Assembly (NCBI GenBank): GCA_030704615.1
Contig: CM060734.1
Coordinates: forward strand, 13,950,001-14,014,000
Source of the DNA: Takakia lepidozioides
Lineage: Eukaryota; Streptophyta; Takakiopsida; Takakiales; Takakiaceae
Direction: 5' to 3'
Length of the DNA stretch: 64,000 bases
Shown: piece after piece, positions 34,376 through 45,489 of the stretch
Layout of the letters: each line of letters opens with the position of its first letter
Position numbering within the stretch: position 1 is the first letter of the stretch
Translations under genes and position numbers: made by a program
Notes under the pieces: model-generated
What the model saw: the letters and a program-made list of their open reading frames with translations, nothing else
What the model was told of the DNA's origin: nothing
Database searches by the model: none

Positions 34376-36620
34376 GTGTGAATGCAGGGGAGTGACATTA
34401 CATTTTGTTTACCATTACAACCTGCATCACTATGAAGGGAGTGCCCGTCATCCCAACTGCAGAAAGGATGTATCCCTTCATGTAGGTAATTTCATGAGCG
34501 CACTGAGCTTATGCTTTGCCAGGAGAAAAATGGCTAAGTCATGACGGTACTTATTTTCATCCATGCGATGAACGTTTTTCATCACTGGTTCTTGACCTAA
34601 AAGATCGCGGGTTGAGAAAAACGAAGAGGAAGATGACGGATGGCTCGTAGCAGCTGTTGCAAGCAGTGGTGTCGGCAGGGCAGCCTGTGTTAGGAGGTTG
34701 TACCTGCGCTGTGGGATCTTGCTTGGCTTAGGAAGCGGCATTAAGACGCCTCTGCTTGGTATTTCTGTGTAGAAAAAGCGGTGCCGCCTCTCTCGTAGTG
34801 ATGATCAATTCCATGAGATAGAAGCATGTGAGGAGAGCGGCGCACCACCACTACCGCTAGTGCCTTGAAGATGACAGTTATGGGCAGATGAGCAAGCAAG
34901 GAAAAGGCCAGGTGCTGAAAGCACAGGGAAGAGAGTCTGGGCACAATCAATGGGGGGGGAGGTAAAGCATGTGGAGTGCTGGCTGTATGGTATCTCAGGT
35001 TCTCTGTCATCAAGCTTCTAGCTGCTTTGTGTCTCCTTGTTATAGGACCAGGCCAATTCATGAGGAAGGATTGCATAGCGTAATCTGGTTGTCAAGCCAC
35101 GGGATGGTCCAAGTGAAGAAGGGGAGCCTTCATGGCGTCATAAGGTTTGGAATCAAGACAAAGAGAAAGGGTTGAAGTGGCTGCTGACGGGCAATGGCAA
35201 GGTGCCACCTTGACAGGCAGACCGCCGCTTCACTAGTGGATAAAAACAGATAAGTCTATGGACAGTAGCCTTTTTTTTTGGAGCGACTTAGAAATTGCTT
35301 TGGTAGATTTAGGACTGCCATCTTGGCAGAAGGGAAAAAGGTGGAGACATGTGACAAGAAAAAGTTTTTGAAATTGGAATGGAGACTCTGGACTTCAAAC
35401 CAGAACGTGGAAAGGATGGATGCACCTGATGTTGTGACAGTGAGAGAAATGAGTGAAGAGAGAGAGAGAAAGAGAGAGTATGTTTGTCACTGAATTCAGA
35501 ATGGTCACTGTTGTCTTCATTCTTGCATTCTGTTTCAGTGTCATAAACCTGGACACCATGCTGCCGTGTGTAGTGATACACTGGAACCAATGTAGATCTG
35601 GCTTGTTTGTTTGGAGAGATCAATGATGGTTAGCTGGAGCTGCAAAAAACATGGAAAGGATAAAGTGATTCAGTATGGATCAGGATCTGAACAACTGCGT
35701 TCCACAGTTGAAGGGAAAAAGAGGGATGTTGGGGTATTTGGGTTGAAGTCTGACAAAGGGGATGAGAGCTGTTTGAGCGATGGGTTCTTGGGAAAAGGGC
35801 AGTGTGAAGGGCTGAACATTGACAGACAGACAGAGAGGCAGAGCAAAAGGGACAAGAGAGAGAGAAAGAGAGAGAGACTGATGGATGGGATGGTTGTGTC
35901 TTGAGAGACCGAGGATGACTTCAAGGCTGGCTGCACTGGATGCCTAGCAGAGTGTGCATTTGCATTACATGATAGATCTGCTGCTGTGAAGTAGTGGGGA
36001 GCCTGCGGACATAGACAGAGATAGAGAAACAGACAAAAAGGGGAAAAGAAAGAGAGAGAGTGAAAGGGGATTTGGGTAAGGAGAGAGCTGCAAATCAAAA
36101 GGGCTGTTGGGGGGTTGGCCAATTTGGGGAGATGAGATGAAGAAAACCTGAACCCTGAAAGAAACCAGTGCCCCTGCAGACCATGAAGATCTGAGCTGCC
36201 TCCTCCTAAATCTGTGTCACCACTACAAAAGGGGATTTCCGACCTGTCACTGCTCAAGTGGGCTTCACATAAAGGATCGTGTTTACCGCTGCCGCTGATT
36301 GCATCACAGAAAATATCGTGCTAACATTGTTGGCACCGTGATCATAGGGCTAGGCTGTTGAATAGAAGTAGAACCGAGAGCAAGAACAATTGAAGACTCC
36401 CCATCCATGTCTTCTCTTCCGCTGCGGCGTGGATGAGGATTCCGTGAACTCTGATCACGAACGTAACTGAGGGAAAACCCATATAACCGTGTGAAGATGG
36501 TTGGACAGGAAAAGAACGCTCCTCTCCCTTGCCTGGACAATCAGCTGGGAAAAGGGGGGGAAGTAGAGGGGAGTACCACGGATTTAGGATTAACCAGAAG
36601 GGGATTCACGCCCCTTCTTT
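34376..36620. other. Unassigned; probable 5' LTR/leader of the gag element, GA-rich
   Basis: GA-rich tracts occur at about 35455-35480, 35825-35880 and 36040-36065. The last few hundred bases should be 5' LTR because a primer site follows at 36621, but no second LTR was found by eye to set its limits. Confidence 0.35.
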
Positions 36621-36633
36621 TGGTATCAGAGCC
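36621..36633 (+). other. Primer-binding site (tRNA-iMet) of the gag element
   Basis: TGGTATCAGAGCC, as at 16551, precedes the gag-like ORF by 58 bp at its ATG. Confidence 0.8.
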
Positions 36634-36690
36634 ACGCTGGATCTTGTCTGAGAGATGTAGGTTTTCAGTGTAGCAAGATAGGAGAGTGAT

Positions 36691-37761
36691 TTGCGAGCAA
36701 TGGTGACTAACATTCCATTTTACGGAAAGAAGGATGAGGATGTTTGCAGCTGGATCCAGAATCTGAAAAGGGATGGTGAGAGGCGGAGCTTTGACGAGCA
36801 CAAGTTATTTATATCGGCAAGGCTAAATCTCAAGGCACGGGCTGACACTTGGCATCGAATGCAAAAACCAAGGTCCATGAACTGGCATGATTTTCAAGTA
36901 GCCATAATCTTGAAATTTGGAGAAGAAGGTCAATCAAGTAAGAGTAAAGTGATGTTAGCAAGGAAGTTTGATGGGATAGATACAAATGTGGAAGAGTATG
37001 CTACAGGAATGGAAAAGAAATTGTCTCTGATTGAGAAGGATACTCACAACAGGTTCACACCTGTGAGTTCTATTGATCATGAACCTATACCAGATCACAA
37101 AACCATGTCACGGAGGTGCTTTAGGGAGAAGAACCAAATCAGCGAAGTCCATGCAATGCTTCCTCGAGTTCTCAGCTTGAACAGCACAAAGCAGCAAGTA
37201 GAGTGTTGCACTGCATGTCCATCAAGACAGAATCAGATCCGAAGTGAAAAGAATCACCGGCTGGGGCTGCAAGTGGGAACATGTGGAATGCAAGATTCAT
37301 GCTGTGGAATGTTTGAACAATGGGAATCGAAGAGCAGCAGAAGGATGGAGTGCAAATGTGTAAGCTCTCTTGGCACAAACGTTGTGAATGTGTTTTGTGA
37401 TGAGGAAGGAGAGATCATGGAAGACATCTTTTGTTCAACAGAGGATCAATCAGGTGTCAATGAAGAGTGTACACCTAGATTGCAAGTTCCTGTGCAGTTC
37501 CCAAGGTCTTATATAAGGGCACATGTAGGGCAAGACATACCTGGGGAGTTTGGGCATGATACCACCAACTCCCCAAGCAATAGTGGTACAACCGGTGAAG
37601 TGAGTGTCATAAGAGAGGAAGATGTCAAGGAGTCTTGGACAGATCTGATGGAATGGGTGGAGGAAGAGTGTACATTGCTTGCTCAAACTAGACAGGATAT
37701 AGATCAAGATGCACACCTAGATCAAAACATACTTGGGGAGCCGAGAGAAGTTGCATCTTGA
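36691..37761 (+). CDS. Retrotransposon gag-like protein
   Basis: The 356-codon frame may start at the ATG near 36700. The first ~110 residues resemble Ty3-type gag capsid: IPFYGKKDEDVCSWIQNLKR, then ARADTWHRM and WHDFQVAIILKFGEE. The remainder is acidic and Cys-poor, and no CCHC knuckle or protease follows. With the primer site upstream this fits a gag-only LTR element. The frame is intact, unlike most elements here. Confidence 0.6.
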   Translation: MRAMVTNIPFYGKKDEDVCSWIQNLKRDGERRSFDEHKLFISARLNLKARADTWHRMQKPRSMNWHDFQVAIILKFGEEGQSSKSKVMLARKFDGIDTNVEEYATGMEKKLSLIEKDTHNRFTPVSSIDHEPIPDHKTMSRRCFREKNQISEVHAMLPRVLSLNSTKQQVECCTACPSRQNQIRSEKNHRLGLQVGTCGMQDSCCGMFEQWESKSSRRMECKCVSSLGTNVVNVFCDEEGEIMEDIFCSTEDQSGVNEECTPRLQVPVQFPRSYIRAHVGQDIPGEFGHDTTNSPSNSGTTGEVSVIREEDVKESWTDLMEWVEEECTLLAQTRQDIDQDAHLDQNILGEPREVAS

Positions 37762-37861
37762 TTAAGAACAGACTTGGTGGAGAAGGAATTAAAGGTGAAA
37801 GAAAGATGCACGAGATGACGTTGTAGCTGCCCTAGCCCTACGGAGAGAAACTGAAGTCCAG

Positions 37862-38857
37862 GTGGAGAACCTAGTCATGGAAAATCAACATTTACGGTTG
37901 GCCCTTGAGAAAGCTGACCGAGAGCTGAGTGGGGACAAAGAAGAGTGCGTGGATAAGCTCCGTGGTGATAACAAGCATCTTCAGGCAGATGTGCAACGGC
38001 TCCAGCTACTTTTGGAGTCGAGTACGTCATCAGTCAATGACATGTTCATGGGGACACCAGGTACCCTAATTCAGGACAAAGAAGAGGAAATAGAAGCTTC
38101 TTTGGATGTTGGACCATTGACAAATGTTGGGAGAGATGAAGGGAACATGGAGTATCAAGTGTTGGAGGATTCATGCAAGGGAGAGGCCCTGCAGATTGGA
38201 GAAGAAATCTGTCTAAGAGGAAAGAACTTACAGATCACTCCAGTGATGGAAGAAGTGGTGAAAAGGAGCCTGGAAGATCGAGACCTGACAACACCTAAGC
38301 TTGCACATGATGACATGAAAAGTGGAGAAGTCATTAGGGCATGCAAAGGGGCCGAAAACCATGTGTGGAAGCCGAGAGTTTGGACATGCGAAGGCTTGCA
38401 TTATGTGGAAGAGGGTCACAAAGAGAAGATGCATGACAATAAGGAGGTTCTTCCGGGAGTAGATCCGCCAAGAAAAGAGGGCAAATGGTGTCAAAAGTGG
38501 TGGCAAGGCACAAGGAGATCATTCATTGCTGACTGCAGCATACTCAGGTTCACAAGCTGTGTACCGAAGTGTCAAGGACGGAGAAAGGGTGCTAAGGCAT
38601 GGATACGACATGCTATCTTGATGGTAATTATGTGCTGCAGGTGCCTATGGCAAACAGTGAAGAACTGGTTGGAGCAGGCCATGCTAATGACGATTTTGTG
38701 CTGCCAATACATATGGTATATGCAGCTCAGCAATCTGAAGCAAGGTTGTAAAAGAATGGCTGGCCCTGGTGGAAGATGGAAGCAAACATGGGCAGAGAAA
38801 GGACCTGCATACACACCAAGACACCAGCTCAAGAGGGGAGCTGCCTTTGGCGTGTAA
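37862..38857 (+). CDS. Hypothetical ORF with N-terminal coiled coil, gag-element internal
   Basis: The 331-codon frame opens with heptad-like leucines (LVMENQHLRLALEKADREL, then LRGDNKHLQADVQRLQLLLE), predicting a coiled coil. The middle is acidic, and the C-terminus is basic with a Cys-rich hydrophobic stretch. I do not recognise it. It follows gag on the same strand and is probably part of the same retroelement. Transposon A inserted about 90 bp after its stop. Confidence 0.35.
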   Translation: MENLVMENQHLRLALEKADRELSGDKEECVDKLRGDNKHLQADVQRLQLLLESSTSSVNDMFMGTPGTLIQDKEEEIEASLDVGPLTNVGRDEGNMEYQVLEDSCKGEALQIGEEICLRGKNLQITPVMEEVVKRSLEDRDLTTPKLAHDDMKSGEVIRACKGAENHVWKPRVWTCEGLHYVEEGHKEKMHDNKEVLPGVDPPRKEGKWCQKWWQGTRRSFIADCSILRFTSCVPKCQGRRKGAKAWIRHAILMVIMCCRCLWQTVKNWLEQAMLMTILCCQYIWYMQLSNLKQGCKRMAGPGGRWKQTWAEKGPAYTPRHQLKRGAAFGV

Positions 38858-38942
38858 TTTCTGTGGACATACCTGAAGGAGTCAGAGATATACCAGCAGA
38901 GGTAATTCAATATAGAGGCAATGATCTTTCTACAGATGCTGG

Positions 38943-38951
38943 AAATGAAGG
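38943..38951. repeat. 9-bp target-site duplication of element A (left)
   Basis: AAATGAAGG here is repeated exactly at 51375-51383 beyond the right terminus. Nine bases is the usual MULE target duplication. The match fixes the element boundaries. Confidence 0.9.
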
Positions 38952-39005
38952 GGGGCTGCTATTTCATGAGCGGCATGAGCATGAGCGGAAAAAAAAAAAG
39001 CATGA
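38952..39005 (+). repeat. Element A left terminal inverted repeat
   Basis: GGGGCTGCTATTTCATGAGC followed by GGCATGAGC/ATGAGCGG units pairs with the right end. One base is missing relative to the right terminus. Similarity is clear for about 50 bp only. Confidence 0.8.
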
Positions 39006-39171
39006 GCAGACCATTGTGAGTCCACGGAAATAGGGTTAGGAGGCACGGAAATAGGGTCATGTGAAGTTGGAATGTGGCACCAGTGGACTTGAAATGCAAC
39101 ATTTTATTGCAAATTTTGTGGCAAGCCACGTCTATACAAGTGTGTTCTAACTGTCATAGCCGGAATGGGCA

Positions 39172-42100
39172 CTACTCTCCTACACCCTCCGAGGAACTTG
39201 CCCCACCTTCTTCCTCATCCCCCTCATCCCCCTCATCCTCCGAGCTCTGTGATGCATCAGTTCCACTATGCCTCTCAAAAATCCCGTCCTCTCCTTGGGG
39301 GACTGTCCACCTCACCTCCTGGGAATCTTCTGCGTCTTCTCCCCCACTTTCCTCAGCAGAATCCAACACAAATCTACGAGCCCGACGGGCTCTAATAGCT
39401 GCTGCCTCCTCCCTCATCTTCATTTTCTTGAGGCTTGCCTCGTCTAAAATCTGCTGTACACGACTACGTTCGGAACCTCCTAATGGACACCGAAGCAAGC
39501 CGGGCAGCATAAGTAGGAAGGATGTACTCCCTTTCTGGACTAGGCATGAAATCCCCCCTGGCAAAAAAAAGGCACGTTCCTCCTGCCCATGAACTCCGGT
39601 GTAGACGTCCCTCCGGCAGTACTTGGCATCCTACAGTAAGAACAAATCCACTTGAAGAATGTCAATACCAGCACAACCAGAAAGGGTTTTCAATGAAATA
39701 AGAGAGCGGAGGGAGGTGCCTCACAAAATCTGGAGGCAACTTACAATGCCACCACTCACTCGTAAACCGGGGGCTCCTCGGCCTCGATCCCAACTTCCTC
39801 CCCCTGCTCCTTCGGATTTTTCCTCATCCTCCGAGGATGCCTCTTCCTCTTCGGCAGACGTTCAGCCGCTGCAAGTTCCGAGTTGTGGAGGGCAGTATCT
39901 GGCTCGAAGGCGAACACATGCCTGTCGGACAACGTCCCTGCCCACATTGAAGCACCTGAGGAACAAAGCGGGCGGTTAATAGCTTGCGGCATGCAATTGC
40001 AATGGGGCCAGGGGACAAACTGAGCACGTGAAGGCTTACCCGTGCCGCATGTGAGGTCCAGAATCCGCCCTTGGACATCCGAGCACGTCTCCATGAGGGT
40101 TTGGATGAAAGCAGGGCTCCGGGTCGGCTGTACCGCCACGGTTTGCCTGTCTTTGTGTCCTTCGGCATACTAGAGTGGGGCACATAGTTGTAGAGGACAT
40201 CGTAGGTTACAGGGTCCACAGCGGCATCAACAAGACGACCGTCGTTGCGGAATTTGAACGTAGACCCTCTCTTCACAAAGCAATATGCCTCAAACACCAA
40301 TGTCTGCACATCCAACAAAGAAGGGATCAATTCCAGGGTCTACTTAACATACACCACAATATGAAGTGAATGCAATAGATTGATAACTTACACTTTGGCC
40401 CTCTGTTCGCAACCCCTGCGTACTGATGCAGAACCATTTTCTGAGGAGGACCGGGGTGACACTTTTCGGTGTCCACCTTGCCACCGCATTCTCTGTGGTC
40501 TTCCCTCTCGTGGCAAGGACAACCACACATCCACCGTCATCCAGAAGCATCCCCGCCAGCCCAAACCCGGCTTTCCAGTAGTCCTCAGTAAACCTGTTCC
40601 AGGTGGGCACACCATCCAGGCCCTCCAGCAGCTCCCCATCTGGAATGTCGAGGAGAATCATGTCGCAAGCTCTCTCCACCTCAACCCCCCCCCGAGTGCT
40701 CTTGCAATTCGTGCTCACAGCCGTGAAGAATTCCATCATGGCTTCAAAACCAGGGGTGTCTTTAGGCTCTGTACCGGCAGCCCTCTTCTTGGCTTTCCCC
40801 TTCTGCTCCGCCAGAGACTTGTTGTGTGCCACCTTCTTCGCCCTGGCAGAGAGCGTCAAGGAAGCTCTCATTGACGCATTGGATGATGGTTGGAGGTTCT
40901 AGCTTTGGCCTGTGCGTAAACGTCACCGCCGAATACCGCCGTGTAGGCTCGCCCTCAAATGCCAACTTCTTGGCAGAGCCAGTCCCACTCCGAACTGACT
41001 TGGGAACCCGGACGACCGGTGACTGGGTAGGAGCAACAGCAGTCGCAGGACCTTGAACAAAATCGGCGTCGGAGTCACTCTCTTGGGTCCCCTCCTGCGC
41101 CTCCTCCGATGCCCCGATGGTTTTCTTCTTTTTGGGTGTTACTGCAGTCACCTGTTTCCTTGTCCTTTTCCTTTGACCTTTACTCTTCTCATGCAATTTC
41201 TCCTGAATTCCTGCCTGAGCAAGCTCTGCCGCTTTCCTGGAGTTCGCAAGCGCTTTTGCCTCTTTTGCACCCAACGGAGGCAGCGGAGCCCGGTTTCGTC
41301 GGAATTCAGCATCCAGCTTCAATTGAAACTCGGATGGGTCGAGCGAGCCGGGCGGAAGGTCCACATACCAAGGGCAATCACGCAAATGTTCCAGATGCCA
41401 CTCCTTCACAATATCGTCAGTGTACATGGAGTCAGCCCCAGGGTTCCTCCATGCCAGGAAGAATGGTGGCTCGAAAGACAGATGACCTTTCTCCAAAAGG
41501 GAGAACTTACAGTACCTGCATTCATGAAAAACACAATGAGGTCCGAAAATGGCTAAGTCCCTGAACGGCAATAGGGCCTACAACTGGAATATGGCGCCGA
41601 ATTTCCACTTCAGGGCCACCCAGTCTAGGGACTTAGCCCGAAAATGGCTAAGTCCCTGACGGCAATAGGGCCTTGGCGCCGAATTTCCAGTTCAGGGCCA
41701 GCCAGTCTAGGGACTTAGCCCGAAAATGGCTAAGTCCCTGGACGGCAATAGGGCCTAGAACTGGAAAACGGCGCCGAATTTCCAGTTCCGGGCCAGCCAC
41801 ACTAGGGACTTAGGCCGAAAATGGCTAAGTCCCTGAACGGCAATAGGGCCTAAACTGGAAATGGCGCCGAATTTCCACTTCAGGGCCAGCCAGTCTAGGG
41901 ACTTAGGCCGAAAATGGCTAAGTCCCTGAACGGCAATAGGGCCTGGAACTGGAAAATGGCGCCGAATTTCCAGTTCCGGGCCAGCCAGTCTAGGGACTTA
42001 GCCATTTTCGGAGCCCTGACTGGAAATTCGGCGCCATTTTCCCTAACACCACTTGAGGCCTCTAACATCCTGAAATGCCAGGACTTGAAAGAAAGGCAGC

Positions 42101-44685
42101 GCGTATGTACCTGTACAGAAGGCGCATTGCTGCTTTGTCCGCGTTCGGCTGGTCGGTGAACTCGTGGCTCCGGCGAGCATCTGCTATCTCCCGAAAGAAT
42201 AGGTTGGTTTTGTAGAGCAGAAAGTACCTCGTCACATAGTCACGTAGGCTCTCTGCTGCAGGAGATATCTCCATCTTGAACTGATGTGCTTGTGTGTCCA
42301 GCTGCTCTTGCGCATTCGTCGTCACCTGTGGAGATTGTCCATCAGATCGCTTTCCTCAAAAAATACAATGAATCCACCCCCTACTAGAGTAGAAGCCCCA
42401 AACGAAGCGTGGGGAAGTACCTGAAACCACCATGTCATGCGGTTCATCCACATGTCGAATGTGGGGTCAGAGAGTTTGTCCGGTTGGGGAAGCTCCACAT
42501 GTCCCTGGTACTTTGGGAACCATTCCAGATTTGGAGCCACCGGGTCTGTCCAACCACCCAGCATATTCGTAAGCGCCAAACACCACAAAAAGGAGTTGTT
42601 GCCACCACAATTTTGTTAAGAATGTATCACCTTTTCTGTTGCATCCACACAGGATGTGGCTAGACGATGGAGCTTCTCCAATGTCATCGTGGGCTTCAGA
42701 GCGCGAGAGTAGTGCTTCCCCACCTCCACCAGAAAGTCGGCACCAAGGGCGGGATCAGCTATGGCCACGTACTTTACCATCCGCGACTTGTACTTTATGC
42801 GGGCCCTCACCTCCGCAGCTTTGACATACGATTCGAGTTCCGGGAGGGTTGGATTCTTCTCCTCTGACTCCATGTAGAACCTCCGCGCATGTGCCAAATC
42901 CTGCTGTATTTTCGTCTGTCAAGAATGCGCACATAAGATTAGAGATCCTGCTCAACACAATTTCTTCTATTGGGGGAGGAGAGACAGATTAGCTCAACAA
43001 AACTGTCAGGAGCTTTACCCGAAATATGTAGTCCACCATGGCGTCGACGCTCAGCCTATACCAGGTTCTGTCTGCCTTTGCTCCGACTTGCGCAGGAGGT
43101 CGGCACTGAGGGAATTGGCAAACTCTTGCACCCCCTGCTTCCCGACATCCTTCACTCGGAAGAGCATATGGGACAAGTTGGTGGCAATGAAGGCATTCTC
43201 AGTCACCTGCAGTGCCACATTTCCATCAAACAATACTGAAATGGGAATTTTCATCATATATGAGGATTCGCAATGAAATGACTTCCAAATTCAAAGTCCA
43301 AAAGCGAGAGGGGTTGTAGCTTACGAGTTGATGTCGGCCATTGCAGCTTTGAGAAGACTGCGATCTTTGGGCCCCGCAACCTTCAGCACAACACAATCGA
43401 CGGCGAAATGCCAATCGAGATCGTTGGGGTGGGCTTGGGCAATGTGCTCCATCCATGCCAGGCGATGATTGCCGTCCCACACGTAGAACATCTTACCGGA
43501 CATGTGCTGGAAAAGAGGATCACTAGCAATCGATCTCTCGAACTCCTCATTTCGCGTTTGCCAATGGGGACCCCATTTGTCCACCTCATCGGAAGTGTGG
43601 GCACGGGAAGCTCCGTGGTCGTTCTCAATGGAAACGTAAAAGGCGGCAGACCCCATTCGATATCCATCCCGGAAAGAGAATTTCAGCTTGTCGATATCGC
43701 CTGGGAGGGCAGGTCTCACCACCTGCAATGACACCAAGCGGCAAAGGGGAATTCGAAGCTTGCCGGGTACACCATGCCCCCAGCACCCTGCCAATGTTGC
43801 TGTGGGTTGCCTCCAACATCTTGGCAGCGGCCAACTTCATATCCGCCTCAGACATGACGTCTGCTGCAGAGGGGTTTTCCGGCAGCCCACCAGGACCGCC
43901 AAATCCAGCCTGTATGCTCCGGGTTTGGGGCCTGGGGATGTCCGGGAGGATGTCATCCTGGTCAGAAACCTCCATGTCGTCCTCCTCAACAGGGTCAGCC
44001 ACCTGCGAAACCACCTCCAGCACTCTCGTCGTCTCTACTGCCCTCTCCCTGGCTTCACCTCGAACTTGCACAATCCGTGCTCTTTCAGGTGTTCTTTCCT
44101 CTCCTCCACTCTCCACCGTATGGGTAATTGCGGGGGCTGCTCTTGCCCGCGATGGTCTAACCGGTGTGCTACTGCCTCTCTGTGGTGTCTTGTAGGGATC
44201 CACCGTCTCTGTGGGTCCCTCGCTTACATTGGCATCTGTCATTTGGGCACCCCTGGCCTTCAGCTGCCTTTTGTCTTTCCTCCTGGCTAGCATTCTGTCT
44301 CGTCTGTTCTTTGCCTCTCTTTTGCCCTCTCACGGGCTTTCTGTTTCTTACTAGGGCTAGCAGCAGGGGAGCCCTCCAGGACGACCACCTTTGATTGAGG
44401 CGAACTGACACCCTCGCGCGCACTGCTCACTCCCCCCTCCGCAGCCCGTGACTGCTCTCTCGCCGGGGATTGCATGTGCTTAGCTTTCTTCTTTTTCTTT
44501 GCGTGGGCGGGCCCTACTGCATGTGCATGAACAACCTCCATTGCCGGATCTGCTGTCCTCATGTCCTCACGCCCTTCACCTGCCATGCCGCCTGCACCAA
44601 CCTCCCCAATGCCTACTCTGTCGTAATCTCGTTGCAAGTCCTCCCGTCCACCAACAAAAGGTTTAAGTTTGCCCTCTCGCCCCAA
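39172..44685 (-). CDS. ParB/Srx-like plus permuted methyltransferase-like protein, ~10 exons
   Basis: Exons inferred from GT-AG borders and agreement with element B: about 43725-44685 (5' limit unresolved), 43325-43722, 43019-43206, 42631-42915, ending 42421, 42111-42325, 40392-41515, 40040-40303, 39760-39955, 39172-39630. Exon 2 reads LPGDIDKLKFSFRDGYR and later FYVWDGNHRLAW, a ParB/sulfiredoxin-fold signature. After helical exons comes DMILLDIPDG with LLDDGGCVVVLAT (motif IV-like), then QPTRSPAFIQTL and ILDLTCGTG joined by splicing to ASMWAGTLSDRHVFAFEPD (motif I/II-like). Motif IV before I is the beta-class amino-methyltransferase order. The tail is acidic. Frame breaks near 44290, 40870 and 40140 and a homopolymer near 39570 may be decay or errors. 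DIPDG is not the usual (D/N/S)PP(Y/W), so activity is uncertain. A ParB-methyltransferase fusion is known from phages and bacterial elements; here it has introns. Confidence 0.7.
41541..42050. repeat. Intronic tandem array of GGCGCC palindromes (~92-bp unit)
   Basis: Five direct copies centred near 41595, 41675, 41772, 41865 and 41958, plus one inverted near 42030, fill the 595-bp intron 41516-42110 of the methyltransferase-like gene. Each unit has two nested dyads: GAACTGGAAA...TTTCCAGTTC around GGCGCC, and AGGGACTTAGCC...GGCTAAGTCCCT. The equivalent intron in element B has a single palindrome at 63748. Confidence 0.9.
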
Positions 44686-45489
44686 GTTGGGCGATTCAAC
44701 ATGCGATGAGTTGGAGCTGTCGATGATACCACCAGCGTGCCGGGCTCGTCGTCACTCTGTCATTGACAAAATCGTGAAAACCAAACATCGGTGCAAAAAG
44801 CAGCATCGCAACGAGCAGCGCAACCACCATAGCAACAATCATGTAGCAAAAATGAAAACATAACAAGTTTAGGAAGTATGGAGAGCCATGCAACAACAAC
44901 AATGAAAACAAATGCAACCATTGCCTAAGAATGACATGCACAGCAGCCTTCTCCAGAGCTGCCGGATTTGCACACGCATTGCAAACAATCTAAGGTTCAC
45001 TCAACTATCTAAAAGTTCACTCATACAGCAAAGCCAGGATGAAGATGCAAAAACAAAGCGAGGTAACAAAGCGAAAGCAAAAAATAAATCGAACAAACCG
45101 AAAGCAGAAGTGGCTTGCCTGAGAGTACTCGGCTTCAGTTGGCAGGTTGTGAGCAAGACACTGGAATCTCCTGCTGGAGCTTCAGTTTGGCCATGCGAGA
45201 GATTGGCCGTCGTCCGTAGTACAGAGCTTTCAACTTCCGCCGCGGTCTGGATGTGAGGTCTCTCTCAGGAGAGCCACGCCCTTCAGGCGGCATAAGTCCC
45301 AGCCAAAAAGATCTCCTTTTTTGGGGTACATGCCTGGAATACCATGTTAAGCCAAGTTAGCATGAGATTTAGGGTACGTGTCCAGGAAGCCATGCGTCGC
45401 CAGCCGAATAATAACCGACGGCCGTCGACATTTATTGCCCAACTGCGCAATTAAATGTCGGATGAAGCCCTCCATGTCGGATGAAAATC

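Noticed and set aside
39172-44685. Bacterial contamination carrying a ParB-methyltransferase gene
   Set aside because: The gene has multiple GT-AG introns, lies inside a transposon with target duplications, and has a homologue with the same introns in element B.
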